Below are positions 35,306 to 44,260 of a DNA stretch of 64,000 nt, piece after piece. The notes beneath the pieces are model-generated. The model ran no database searches. It was not told the origin of the DNA and saw only the letters and a list, made by a program, of their open reading frames with translations. Source of the DNA: Clostridium neonatale (GTDB taxonomy: Bacteria; Bacillota; Clostridia; Clostridiales; Clostridiaceae). The position numbers and the translations under genes are program-made. The stretch is from NCBI RefSeq assembly GCF_001458595.1, contig NZ_LN890328.1, positions 1,736,726 through 1,800,725 on the forward strand. The letters run 5' to 3'. The first letter of the stretch is position 1, and every line of letters begins with the position of its first letter.

Positions 35306-36148
35306 TTATAATTCATGATAAATGGGTTTCATTTTTTCAAATGTACAAATTTTTTTAAATCCAATTTCTCTTAAATTTTCTTTTAATGTTTTTATATGCG
35401 CTCCTAAATCTTCTTTTTTATGAGAATCACTTCCTATTGTGATGATTTTACCACCTAATTCATAGTAAAGTTTTAAAATGTCCCGTGAAGGCATGAGGTC
35501 ATCAAGCTTATATCTGATTGATGAAGTATTTAATTCTATGCCTTTCCCATCTTCAATTATATATTTTAATATCTCTGTAATAATATCTTTATGTTCTTGA
35601 AATGCATCATAACCATCTTTATTATCATAACGCTTAAGCATATCCATATGTCCAATAACACTATAGTTATGATAATTTCTTACTATATCATATAATTCTT
35701 TATAATAATCATTATAATATTCTGGCTCACTGCTTCCTTTTTGGAATTCATAAGTCCAAAATTCTCTGTTATTTACTTGATGAATAGAAAGAATAACAAA
35801 ATCAAAATCATATCTATTAAATAGTGATTTATATTGATTAATTGTATGCATTTGTATACCAAATTCCATTCCTTGTTTAATAATTATTTGATTCCTGTAT
35901 TTTTCTTTTAATCGTGCAATTTCTTTAAAATATAAAAGATAATTTACATTAGCAATAGGCCTGTCTCCATCGTACTTAATATTATCTAGTTGATCCCAAT
36001 CTAACTTAACACCATAACCTACATGATCAGTAAAACAAATTTCATTCATTCCCATTTCTATTGCATCTTTCACAACGTTTTCCATTATATATTCAGAATC
36101 ATCACTAAAATTTGTATGCAAATGGTAATCACAAAACATAATCTCCAT
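35306..36148 (-). CDS. PHP-type phosphoesterase, histidinol-phosphatase (HisK/HisJ)-like, 280 aa
   Basis: PHP metal-binding motifs in order: DYHLHTNFSDD (first), CFTDHVGYG, KQGMEFG (Glu), VILSIHQVNN, SVIGHMDML and IGSDSHKKEDLG. This set matches the HisJ family that removes phosphate from histidinol phosphate, but no other histidine gene is nearby, so the substrate may differ. Probably cytosolic, with a trinuclear metal site. It stands alone; the weak ribosome site leaves the start (36148 or 36139) uncertain. Confidence 0.82.
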   Translation of the reverse strand: MEIMFCDYHLHTNFSDDSEYIMENVVKDAIEMGMNEICFTDHVGYGVKLDWDQLDNIKYDGDRPIANVNYLLYFKEIARLKEKYRNQIIIKQGMEFGIQMHTINQYKSLFNRYDFDFVILSIHQVNNREFWTYEFQKGSSEPEYYNDYYKELYDIVRNYHNYSVIGHMDMLKRYDNKDGYDAFQEHKDIITEILKYIIEDGKGIELNTSSIRYKLDDLMPSRDILKLYYELGGKIITIGSDSHKKEDLGAHIKTLKENLREIGFKKICTFEKMKPIYHEL

Positions 36149-36294
36149 CTTTTCTTATTTACATATACTTTCTATGCCATATTATTCTTGTACTATTTTG
36201 AATAGTATGTAATATTTAAAACTATCTAATAGTCTACAAATTGAAATTTATCCATTTCAACTTATCTTCAAACTGAACACAATAAAAACCAAAA

Positions 36295-36642
36295 TCAATC
36301 GAAAAACTTCCCCTTATAAAAATTCTCATTTCCAAGTTTCTTTGCCGTCAACCTGAAAATAACGCAACCATCTGGACATACAATATCCTTGCTATATTTT
36401 CCATTGCCGCCGATGCTCTCTAAATCTCCGCCACTTCTGACAGCCTCCATGATTGGAAACATAATCATCATTACTTTGGAGCAAATCCCCTGTCCTTCTG
36501 TATTTACAGGACAGCCATAGGTGCAGGTATACTTATCTCCGACTTCCTCGCCGTTTCGGCAATACCGCTCTGTGTGATCACCGCGAAGAAATCCTATTAC
36601 CTCAATCTCAAATTCATATTCCTCATCATACCATTTTTTCAT
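36295..36642 (-). CDS. TIGR04076 family protein, 115 aa
   Basis: Short Cys-rich protein matching the TIGR04076 pattern: a C-terminal GGDLESIGGNGKYSKDIVCP, then DGCVIFRL, and Cys residues in CRNGEEVGDKYTC and CPVNTEGQGIC. Function unknown; metal or cofactor binding is suggested by the Cys. Its ATG is preceded by GGAGGG, which starts only 2-3 nt after the 3' end of the upstream group II intron, so the intron forms its leader. G+C content is higher than in the neighbours, suggesting transfer. Confidence 0.75.
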   Translation of the reverse strand: MKKWYDEEYEFEIEVIGFLRGDHTERYCRNGEEVGDKYTCTYGCPVNTEGQGICSKVMMIMFPIMEAVRSGGDLESIGGNGKYSKDIVCPDGCVIFRLTAKKLGNENFYKGKFFD

Positions 36643-36654
36643 AATTACCCTCCA

Positions 36655-38524
36655 GTCGAGTAGACTAACACCTCACAATGTAAGCCCCTCACAGAATCCG
36701 TACGTGCGGCTTTCCCGCATACGGCTCCTCATAATAACATTCACAGTTAAAATAATTTAAAATATATCTTTGGCTTCGCTAAAGGATAGTATTTCAGCAT
36801 TTCTGTATAACCATCCCAGTTATAGCTTTTCATATCACTTTGCCTATTCAGTGTCTTGCATAGAAATTGCTGTACTCTATGTAGAAAATTTGTTATCCTC
36901 TTACCATTAAAGGAGGTACCATAGTACCTATAATGCCCAATCAATTTGAGATTTAATGATTTTATCATTTCCTTAACTGGCATAGTTCTATTCTCGTAAA
37001 GCCACTTTTTAGTGTCTTTCAGCTTTTGTTTAAATTTCTTCCTACTTGTTTGTAACATTACACATGGATACCCTCTGCGACTTTTCCCACAATAAAACGT
37101 AAATCCTAAGAAATCAAATGTTTCAGGTTTACCTTCTCCCCTCGCTTTCCGGTTACTTTCTGCAAATTTACCGAACTCCAGTAATCTGCTTTTGCTATCC
37201 TCCAGCTCTAAGTTGAATTTCCCCATTCTTTTCTTGAGTTCGTCATAGTATTTCTCAGCTTCCCATTTGTATTGAAATCCTGCTATAAAATCATCTGCAT
37301 AAACTGTCAGAAAACTATCACCCTTTGTTTCTTTTGTAATAATAAACTTATACCACAACATCAAAACGTTATGCATATAAATATTTGCTATTATTGGGCT
37401 TATGATATTCCCTTGAGCAGAGCCGTCTGTACTTTCATCAAATACACCATCAGTTATTACTCCCGCTTTCAAGTATTTCTTAATCAACCATAGCAGATTT
37501 GGGTCTTTTATGTATACTCCCAAGAATTTCATTATCCATTCATGATTCAAGTGGTCAAAGAAACCTTTGATATCCGCATCAACAATGTAATTTATTTTTC
37601 CACTATACATTCTGTTATAAACTTCCTTTATAGCATCATGACAACTACGTCTCGGTCTGAAACCATGCATATTTTCCAAGAATTTTGGTTCATATATTGC
37701 TTCCAGTATCTTCTTTATTGCAAGTTGTACAATCTTATCTTCATAGGACGCAATTCCTAATGGTCGCATTTTACCATTACCTTTCGATATAAATACTCTT
37801 AATGATGGTAACGGCTTATATGACTTGTTCTTTAACTGTTTTACTAAGTTAGATATATTTTCTTCTAGATTTGCTCCATACTTTGCTTTTGTTAATCTAT
37901 CAATGCCAACTGCCTTGTTTCCATCTAGCTCTTTGTGGCACTGTCTAAGCATATCATCATTAATATGATGATATAGCGAAGTAAATTCTGGCTTTCTAGT
38001 ATTTGCTGATATTTCTGCTATTCTTTCTAATTTTGTTCCCATTATTTCTCCTGTCCCTGAGTACAGATAATGTGTCCTCAGAAAGATTGTTATTATGTAG
38101 TCCCCTTCCCTCCACTGGCATTACCCAGTCTCAGCAGTACTATGAGACTATCCGACTGCCTGTCGTTCGTTTGACATTCTCCGTTTTATTGTTGTTTGTC
38201 ATACTTATTATAAAGAAACGACAGGCTCTCCCCAGTTGATAATTAACCATAGTGTAAAGCATGATTGGCCCTTTGACCCCGTAGTGCCACATAGTTCTTG
38301 CCATCTTGACCTATGTGATGTTGCCTTCCGCAGTAATTAATACGTCGGCCATCTAGATTAATAAAATTTCGAGGCTCAATAGCATTTCAACCCTACTTTC
38401 TCGCTGTCTACGCTTAGCTCCCACCATTACTGATGACAACTCAAGACTCGCTATTGCTGGTTGGCTAGACCTTATTCAAACAGGATTTCCACCTGCTAGG
38501 TTAATTACCCTTAGCTGGGCGCAC
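36655..38524 (-). mobile_element. Group II intron, IIC-like, about 1870 bp
   Basis: On the minus strand the intron opens GTGCGCCCAG at 38524. It then shows a ribozyme 5' part of about 480 nt, the reverse transcriptase gene, a classic domain V (AGCCGTATGCGG, GAAA, CCGCACGTACGG, about 36687-36726) and a domain VI ending near CTACTCGAC at about 36655. The compact size and the endonuclease-free protein fit class C. Ends are good to a few bases. It sits between the 38553 gene and the TIGR04076 gene. Confidence 0.85.
36747..38042 (-). CDS. Group II intron reverse transcriptase/maturase without endonuclease, 431 aa
   Basis: Motifs: AVGIDRLTKAKYG, RVFISKGNGKMRPLGI, DADIKGFFDHL, GSAQGNIISPIIANI and active site VYADDF. 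A maturase X domain follows (about 330-400, ending HYRYYGTSFNGKRITN). No HNH domain: the protein ends soon after, as in class C intron proteins. GGAGAAATA precedes the ATG. It looks intact and should help the intron splice. Confidence 0.9.
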   Translation of the reverse strand: MGTKLERIAEISANTRKPEFTSLYHHINDDMLRQCHKELDGNKAVGIDRLTKAKYGANLEENISNLVKQLKNKSYKPLPSLRVFISKGNGKMRPLGIASYEDKIVQLAIKKILEAIYEPKFLENMHGFRPRRSCHDAIKEVYNRMYSGKINYIVDADIKGFFDHLNHEWIMKFLGVYIKDPNLLWLIKKYLKAGVITDGVFDESTDGSAQGNIISPIIANIYMHNVLMLWYKFIITKETKGDSFLTVYADDFIAGFQYKWEAEKYYDELKKRMGKFNLELEDSKSRLLEFGKFAESNRKARGEGKPETFDFLGFTFYCGKSRRGYPCVMLQTSRKKFKQKLKDTKKWLYENRTMPVKEMIKSLNLKLIGHYRYYGTSFNGKRITNFLHRVQQFLCKTLNRQSDMKSYNWDGYTEMLKYYPLAKPKIYFKLF

Positions 38525-38552
38525 AATTACAATTTATCTTTTAGCATTAAAA

Positions 38553-38789
38553 CTATTTCCATTCAGCCTCATAAAACAAACTAAACTTAACAACTGAATG
38601 ATGTTCTTGTCCACTTATACTGTAATAAACATTGTATAGATCCTCTCTAATACTTAGCCTTTCTATGGTTCCTACTTCTCCCCCAATACTACAAATATGT
38701 GCTGTTATCTTTTTATTGCAAGCTATTGGTCTCCAACATATTTCATATATAAGTAATACTATAATTGTTAATATTCCTATAATCTCCAT
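38553..38789 (-). CDS. Small membrane-anchored protein, 78 aa
   Basis: Residues 4-20 form one membrane helix (IIGILTIIVLLIYEICW). The rest is a small beta-rich domain (ITAHICSIGGEVGTIERL ... YNVYYSISGQEHHSVVKF) that resembles little DUF3139/DUF3592-like outer domains without a sure match. AGGAG site before the ATG. It lies 27 bp after the DUF3885 gene on the same strand, so they probably form an operon. The intron begins 29 bp after its stop. Confidence 0.6.
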   Translation of the reverse strand: MEIIGILTIIVLLIYEICWRPIACNKKITAHICSIGGEVGTIERLSIREDLYNVYYSISGQEHHSVVKFSLFYEAEWK

Positions 38790-38816
38790 CTTTATTTCTC
38801 CTGAAATTTTGAGTTT

Positions 38817-39395
38817 TTATTGTTCTTCATAATAATTTAAAAATCTACTTTTATATTCATTCATATTATCAGCATTATCAAAAACAATATCTATATATTC
38901 ATCTAAGCAGTATCTGAACACTATTTTTTCATTTAATTTAACAATATAATAATCTGCTAATCCTTTATAATTTTTTCCTAAATCCTGTTCTGTTAAGTGC
39001 CTGATAAGTTTGTTATAACTTAAATCATTTACTTTACACTTTAGATAATAATGCTTTATTTCTATAACTTCATTTTCAATTTCTATATTTTTACTAATTA
39101 AATTTAAAGTTTTTAATGCATTTTTATTCCTTATATAACTTTTAATTTTTACAAAGTCATATACAAAATCATCGCTGTAGGTATTAGCAATAAACATAAT
39201 TTCATCTTTATCATCAAATATTTCTTTAAAAGTTTCAATACACCGTTTATTTACTGTATCTATATATATTGGATCACTTGTTTTCTCATAATCAATATCC
39301 TTTGATAAATTTAAACAAAGTGTATATTTGTTATTTTTCCATATGATAGGATATATCTTAAAATCATTTAAAATATCTGATATTGTATTCACCAT
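38817..39395 (-). CDS. DUF3885 domain protein, 192 aa
   Basis: The C-terminal part has the DUF3885 pattern, in which the strand pair around VFRYCLDEYIDIVFDNADNM usually gives the family's RGCD-like end. Start set at 39395, where GGGAGG lies 8 nt upstream; the outer ATG at 39410 contains that site. Function unknown; these proteins often occur in small gene clusters with toxin-immunity character. Cytoplasmic, no signal peptide. Confidence 0.65.
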   Translation of the reverse strand: MVNTISDILNDFKIYPIIWKNNKYTLCLNLSKDIDYEKTSDPIYIDTVNKRCIETFKEIFDDKDEIMFIANTYSDDFVYDFVKIKSYIRNKNALKTLNLISKNIEIENEVIEIKHYYLKCKVNDLSYNKLIRHLTEQDLGKNYKGLADYYIVKLNEKIVFRYCLDEYIDIVFDNADNMNEYKSRFLNYYEEQ

Positions 39396-39748
39396 ATATA
39401 TTCCTCCCATTGATATTCACCACTTTTTTCCTTTATTTACATTCTATCATCTTTTAATTTTTTTACCATAAAAATTCTTTATTTAAACATTTTATATTTG
39501 GACACAAAATTGCCATATTACACATATATAATATAATCATAAAGTGATTTAAAAGTTTTTCATTATTATCCCTTATTAAATATAGAATTAGTATAAAGAG
39601 TAGCTTTCCCCAAAGCTGCTCTTTATATTTTCTAAATTGAATTTTATGGTTCTAATTCTTTCAAGAAAAAACGTAATGCCATTACTGTTTTAGATATTTT
39701 GTTTTAATTATTCAATTTTTAAAGATCACTATATTTGATTACTACATT

Positions 39749-39935
39749 AAATATTTTGGCTTTTAAATTCTTTGAAAGAGGTTGTTCCAAAATTGTTTGT
39801 CCAACACTTGTTGTTGGATCAAACTATTTTGGTCACAACCTCTTTCATTAGAATTTTTATCTGAAATATTTACGCAATCGAGTATATCATATATTGAATT
39901 TCGGTTTTTATCCACTAAACTCAGTACCTCCATTG
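39749..39935. repeat. Long hairpin repeat, family M, copy 1
   Basis: Core of about 70 bp: GAGGTTGTTCC, AAAATTGTTTG, TCCAACA, then loop CTTG, and the inverted arms back to GGTCACAACCTC (39777-39847). The arms extend outward to TAAATATTT on both sides (from 39749). The right flank (TCATATATTGAATTTCGGTT, about 39886) matches 57103-57122. A second copy is at 56871-57150. It resembles a MITE or a structured RNA. It lies in the 660-bp gap before the second sigma gene. A separate GAGTAGC...GCTGCTC hairpin is at about 39598-39625. Confidence 0.75.
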
Positions 39936-39992
39936 TATCTTATGTAATTATTTGTAAAACTAGAGCAAAAACCTTAAAACACTTTTTTAAAC

Positions 39993-40010
39993 CATATATA
40001 CTATATATAG
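39993..40010 (+). promoter_or_regulatory. 18-bp motif identical to that before the first sigma gene
   Basis: CATATATACTATATATAG, ending 44 bp before the ATG at 40055. Same sequence as 23771-23788. Both sigma genes are otherwise clearly diverged, so conservation of this string suggests function. Confidence 0.6.
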
Positions 40011-40054
40011 CTATTACACTTTGCTATAAATATATCTGTTTTAAGGAGACCTTT

Positions 40055-40633
40055 ATGGATTATCTATACATTGAAAATCTAGCTGTAAGATCTAAAGCTG
40101 GTGATAAATATTCAAAAGAACTTCTTTCCCTTGAATTTCGCCCTTTTATAATAAGCATTTCTAAAAAAACTTTTATACATGGATATGATATTGAAGATAT
40201 TCAAAGTGAATGTTACAGTATTCTTTTTAAATGTATCGCTTTATATGAACCTTCATATCATAGATTTGTTGCCTATGCTGTAAATGGTATAAAGAATAGT
40301 ATCAATGCACTAATTGAAAAGAGTAAAAACAGAAGTTCTGCTGAAGGTAATGAAGCTCTTACTTTATGTAGTAATCTAGAATATGTTCTAAGTTCTAATA
40401 CTCAAACTATAGAGGAAGCTCTTTGTGAAGAATCTGATTATGAAAATCTGTTTTTAGCTATTAATAAATTAAATTCCAAAGAAAAATTCCTTATTACTGC
40501 TGTTTATTTTAGAAGAAAAACTCTAACAGAGTATTCAAAACTTACTAATATACCTTACTATGATATCATTACCATTAAAAATTCTGCTTTAAAAAAGCTT
40601 CTTATTTATCTGAATAATTTTAATCGCATATAG
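40055..40633 (+). CDS. Second small sigma-70 family factor, UviA/TcdR-like, 192 aa
   Basis: Paralogue of the 23858 protein: both start MDY.YIE.L, share the core EFRPFI.., YE.SYHRFVAYAVNGIKN-type region 2, the KSKNRSSAEGNEAL stretch and a region 4 helix-turn-helix near the end (TEYSKLTNIPYYDIITIKNS). I start at 40055, where AAGGAG precedes the ATG; the frame is open from 39782 only because it crosses the hairpin repeat. No holin or hydrolase gene is adjacent, so its targets must be elsewhere. It is followed by a regulatory palindrome and a dehydrogenase gene. Confidence 0.72.
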   Translation: MDYLYIENLAVRSKAGDKYSKELLSLEFRPFIISISKKTFIHGYDIEDIQSECYSILFKCIALYEPSYHRFVAYAVNGIKNSINALIEKSKNRSSAEGNEALTLCSNLEYVLSSNTQTIEEALCEESDYENLFLAINKLNSKEKFLITAVYFRRKTLTEYSKLTNIPYYDIITIKNSALKKLLIYLNNFNRI

Positions 40634-40684
40634 ATATATAAGCCTATATATACTTACATTTTAATAGTTACTACACTCCTAAAG

Positions 40685-40708
40685 CAATATGGACCTTGGT
40701 CAATATTG
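40685..40708. promoter_or_regulatory. Palindromic operator candidate before the dehydrogenase
   Basis: CAATATGGACC, TT, GGTCAATATTG: an 11-bp inverted repeat with one mismatch, about 117 bp before the dehydrogenase ATG. A half-site-like CACCAATATGG recurs at about 40768. Confidence 0.45.
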
Positions 40709-40824
40709 GGCCCCTTCTCTTATTTCAATTATAATTTATTTTCAAAATGTGTCCATAAAACTATGCTAGCACCAATATGGTATTATAATATTAGTAAATT
40801 AATTTTAATAAGGAGTGATTTTAT

Positions 40825-41790
40825 ATGAATATAGATAATGTACTTGTTCTATTACCTTTAGATGATGCTCAAAAAAATAAACTTGAAAATAAATTTGATA
40901 AAATAAATTTTATTTACAAAAATTCCAGTGATATCACTAGTAATTTAGTGCAAGATATAGATGTAATAATAGGTAATTCACCTCCACATCTTCTAAAAGA
41001 TGCACATAAATTAAAATGGCTTCAACTAAATAGTGCTGGTACAGATAGTTATATAAAAGATGGAGTATTAAGTGAAAATGTAATTTTAACTAATGCAACT
41101 GGTGCATATGGACTTGCTATTTCTGAGCATATGATAGCAGTTCTTTTAACCATATTTAAAAAGTTAAACATATATAGAGATAATCAAAAAAATCATATAT
41201 GGCGTGATGAAGGAATGGTTAGATCAATCTATAGCTCTAAGGTTTTAATAATAGGCCTTGGGAACATTGGAGAAGAATTTGCTAAAAGAGTAAAAGCATT
41301 TGGTGCTCATACAATAGGCGTAAGAAGATCAAATTTAAATAAGCCTGATTTTATTGATGAATTATATTTGATGGATAAAATTGATGAGCTATTACCTGAA
41401 GCTGATGTTGTAGCACTTAGTCTTCCAAATACAAATGAAACATATAAAATGTTTTCAAAAGAAAAACTTGATTTAATGAAAAAAAATTCTGTACTTTTAA
41501 ATGTAGGAAGAGGTAATGTTTTAGACACTGAAGCCTTATGCGATGCAGTAAAATGCGGTCATCTTTTGGGTGCCGGATTAGATGTAACAGATCCTGAACC
41601 ACTTCCTAAAAATCATAGAATATGGGATATAGATAATATAATAATTACGCCTCATATTTCTGGTGGATATCATATAAAAGAGACACTAGAAACCATTTTA
41701 GAAATAAGTATACATAATCTGAACAATTTATTAAATGATGAAAAATTAATGAATATTGTAGATTTTTCAACTGGATATGCAAAAAAATAA
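40825..41790 (+). CDS. D-isomer-specific 2-hydroxyacid dehydrogenase, 321 aa
   Basis: NAD-binding Rossmann motif VLIIGLGNIGEEFAKR (about 143-158). Catalytic Arg in LLNVGRGNVLDTEAL, Glu in GLDVTDPEPLP, and His in ITPHISGG. It reduces 2-keto acids to D-hydroxy acids or the reverse; the exact substrate is not clear. AAGGAGTG site before the ATG. Single gene with its own terminator and an upstream palindrome. Confidence 0.88.
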   Translation: MNIDNVLVLLPLDDAQKNKLENKFDKINFIYKNSSDITSNLVQDIDVIIGNSPPHLLKDAHKLKWLQLNSAGTDSYIKDGVLSENVILTNATGAYGLAISEHMIAVLLTIFKKLNIYRDNQKNHIWRDEGMVRSIYSSKVLIIGLGNIGEEFAKRVKAFGAHTIGVRRSNLNKPDFIDELYLMDKIDELLPEADVVALSLPNTNETYKMFSKEKLDLMKKNSVLLNVGRGNVLDTEALCDAVKCGHLLGAGLDVTDPEPLPKNHRIWDIDNIIITPHISGGYHIKETLETILEISIHNLNNLLNDEKLMNIVDFSTGYAKK

Positions 41791-41890
41791 TTTGCTAGAA
41801 TCATATAACATAAACTAAATATATTAACATTAAAAAAATGGCTGCGCCATGCTCATTCAAAGAAAGATTTTTTAAATTCTAGAAATTAAA

Positions 41891-41921
41891 CCATAGGGAA
41901 ATACGTTCTCTATGGCTTTTA
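41891..41921 (+). terminator. Terminator of the dehydrogenase gene
   Basis: CCATAGGGAA, 5-base loop, TTCTCTATGG, then CTTTTA, 100 bp after the stop. Confidence 0.7.
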
Positions 41922-41949
41922 TATTTATATTTTTAATTTTAACACTTCA

Positions 41950-42199
41950 TTAGGTAAATAATCCTGCCCCTTCTATGATTTCCTGTTCCATAAATAAGCT
42001 TAAAACTGCTTCGTTATAATCACTTAACTTTTGTGATTTCTTTATTTTTTTATCATACTTTTTATTATCTGAAAATATGTGAATCATGTACTCCCATAAT
42101 TCTTTCATTCTAAATATTGCATTTTTATCTTCATTAAATAATTCTATATATCTATTTAAAAGTTCATCATGAAAATCTTTTAATACTTCTTTATTTATA
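41950..42199 (-). pseudogene. C-terminal fragment of a tRNA-dihydrouridine synthase-like gene
   Basis: On the minus strand an open frame of about 82 codons without a start reads FHDELLNRYIELFNEDKNAI, then FRMKELWEYMIHIFSDNKKY and DKKIKKSQKLSDYNEAVLSL, the usual end of clostridial Dus-like proteins, and stops at 41950. It joins the end of the PNP fragment in another frame near 42190. The flavin-binding barrel is missing, so this is a remnant left by a deletion. The family call rests on memory of the C-terminal pattern. Confidence 0.55.
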
Positions 42200-42712
42200 T
42201 TTTGCTATTTCTTTTGCCTTATCTATAAGTTCTAATTTATATGGTTCTGACATATCTGGGAATCTTGTTCCAAGTCTTTCATCATTAACTCCAATTAAAG
42301 GATTATCTCCAAATAAGTTTATAAAATCTTTAATTAACATTAATGTTCCTGGTTCAAAACTTGTATTTATACCACCACATGCGTTTGTTACAATTATTTT
42401 TTCTATTCCTAATTGCTTCATAACATAAACAGGATATGTTACTTATTTCATTGTATATCCTTCATAATAATGAAATCTTCCTTGCATTAATAATACTTCT
42501 ACATCATTTATTCTTCCAAATACTAATTTTCCTTCATGGCCTTTAACTGTAGACACTGGAAAATTCGGAATACTTTCATATGAAATATCTTCTTTATCTT
42601 CTACTACATTAACTAAATCACCTAATCCAGAACCTAATATTACAGCTATTTTAGGCTTTCTATTTACCTTTGATTTAATAAATTCAACTGATTCCATTAT
42701 TTTATCATACAT
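42191..42712 (-). pseudogene. Purine nucleoside phosphorylase gene, nonsense-mutated and truncated
   Basis: Residues 1-89 match PNP (KPKIAVILGSGLGDLVNVVE, KGHEGKLVFG, LLMQGRFHYYEGYTM). An in-frame TAA at 42443-42445 stands where the family has Glu or similar ([21 protein letters not shown]). The same frame then continues through [19 protein letters not shown] and RFPDMS to 42191, where the last third is lost and a Dus-like fragment begins. The active PNP would cleave purine nucleosides with phosphate. Neither remaining piece can be active. Confidence 0.85.
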
Positions 42713-42976
42713 ACTTTTTCCTCCACGTTATATAATCTTTTATAGCCCCTCTTCCTTTAGTATATTATAATCAATTTCTAAAATTATGTTTATTCATACA
42801 TGCTTTAATTATAATGTTGTTTAACTTTTTATGTCTGCTCAATCTACTCTATCGACATAAATCGAACTTAAATTATAGAAACTACAAAATAACTTGTGAT
42901 TGTTCTTATAATGTGATATCCTTGAAAATTGTTAGCTTTGTTTATGAAAGCAGAAATTAAAATACGGAGGATAATC

Positions 42977-44260
42977 ATGGAAAATATAAATGAAAGACAA
43001 AATCCATGGGCATTATTGCCAATTGGAGTGTTTTTAGTTATTTTTTTAGGAGTAGGTTTTTTAAGTAAGGATTTTTATACAATGCCTGCTATTGTAGCAT
43101 TTTTAATTGCATTATTAGTAGCTTTTCTACAACATCAAAAACATGGATTTAATAAAAATATGAAGGTTATTTCACGAAGCATTGGAGATGAAAACATTGT
43201 AACAATGTGTCTAATCTTTTTAGCATCTGGAGCCTTTTCTGGTGCAGTAAAGGCTGCAGGTGGAGTAGAAAGTACTGTAAATTTAGGACTTAGTATTATG
43301 CCTTCAAATATTGCAGTAGTTGGTTTATTTATAATTGGATGTTTTATTTCAGTATCTATGGGAACTTCCATGGGAACAATTGCAGCCATGGCACCAATTG
43401 GAGTTGGGATTAGTGAAAAGACTGGAATTCCATTACCAATTTGTATTGGAGCAGTAGTATGCGGAGCAATGTTTGGAGATAATCTATCAATGATTTCAGA
43501 TACAACAATTGCAGCAGTACGTACACAAGGATGTGAAATGAAAGATAAGTTTAAGGAGAACTTTATTATTGTTTTGCCAGCAGCTATTATAACAGCAATA
43601 TGTTTTTTTGTAATTGCTGGAAATGAAACATCACAAAATTTTGGAAGTTTAGATTATAGCTTTATTAAGGTAATGCCTTATTTTCTTGTGCTAATTGGTG
43701 CATTAATAGGGATTAATGTATTTGTAGTACTCATTAGTGGTACTATCTTATCATTGATTGTTGGATTATCAACTGGAGCAATGAACTTTTCAAATATGTT
43801 TGTATCTCTAGGAGATGGAATAACTGGAATGTATGATATTACTATTATATCTATTATTGTGGCAGCAATTGTAGCAATTGTAAAAGAATATGGAGGAGTA
43901 AATTATATCTTACATGTTGTAAAAAAGAGAATCCGTGGAAAACGTGGTGCAGAGTTTGGTATATCTATTTTAGTATTATTGTTAGATTTATGCACAGCTA
44001 ATAATACAGTGGCAATTGTAATGGCAGGGCCAATTGCAAAAGAACTCAGCGATGAATTTGAAGTATCGCCAACTCGTGCAGCATCTCTTCTAGATATATT
44101 TGCCTCCTTAGGACAGGGTATAATTCCATATGGGGCACAATTGTTATCAGCTGCTACTTTATCTAGCTTGACACCAATTGCAATTATGAGATATCTGCCA
44201 TATCCCCTTTTAATGGGCATTAGTGCAATATTATTTATTTTGTTTAGAAAGAGAAAATAA
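42977..44260 (+). CDS. NhaC-type Na+/H+ antiporter, 427 aa
   Basis: About eleven membrane helices. Recurrent NhaC features are GTSMGTIAAMAPIGVGI, GAVVCGAMFGDNLSMISDT and DLCTANNTVAIVMAGPIA. It exchanges Na+ for H+ (or malate/lactate-linked ions in some members). The start is set at 42977, with CGGAGG 7 nt upstream, not the outer ATG at 42929. No regulator is adjacent. It sits between two deletion scars of decayed minus-strand genes. Confidence 0.85.
   Translation: MENINERQNPWALLPIGVFLVIFLGVGFLSKDFYTMPAIVAFLIALLVAFLQHQKHGFNKNMKVISRSIGDENIVTMCLIFLASGAFSGAVKAAGGVESTVNLGLSIMPSNIAVVGLFIIGCFISVSMGTSMGTIAAMAPIGVGISEKTGIPLPICIGAVVCGAMFGDNLSMISDTTIAAVRTQGCEMKDKFKENFIIVLPAAIITAICFFVIAGNETSQNFGSLDYSFIKVMPYFLVLIGALIGINVFVVLISGTILSLIVGLSTGAMNFSNMFVSLGDGITGMYDITIISIIVAAIVAIVKEYGGVNYILHVVKKRIRGKRGAEFGISILVLLLDLCTANNTVAIVMAGPIAKELSDEFEVSPTRAASLLDIFASLGQGIIPYGAQLLSAATLSSLTPIAIMRYLPYPLLMGISAILFILFRKRK

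Noticed and set aside
39782..40054. N-terminal extension of the second sigma factor
   Set aside because: This part of the open frame is the family-M hairpin repeat. The ribosome site and alignment with the paralogue place the start at 40055.
42750..42976. Riboswitch before the NhaC gene
   Set aside because: The leader is AT-rich and no known riboswitch core or terminator switch could be drawn.
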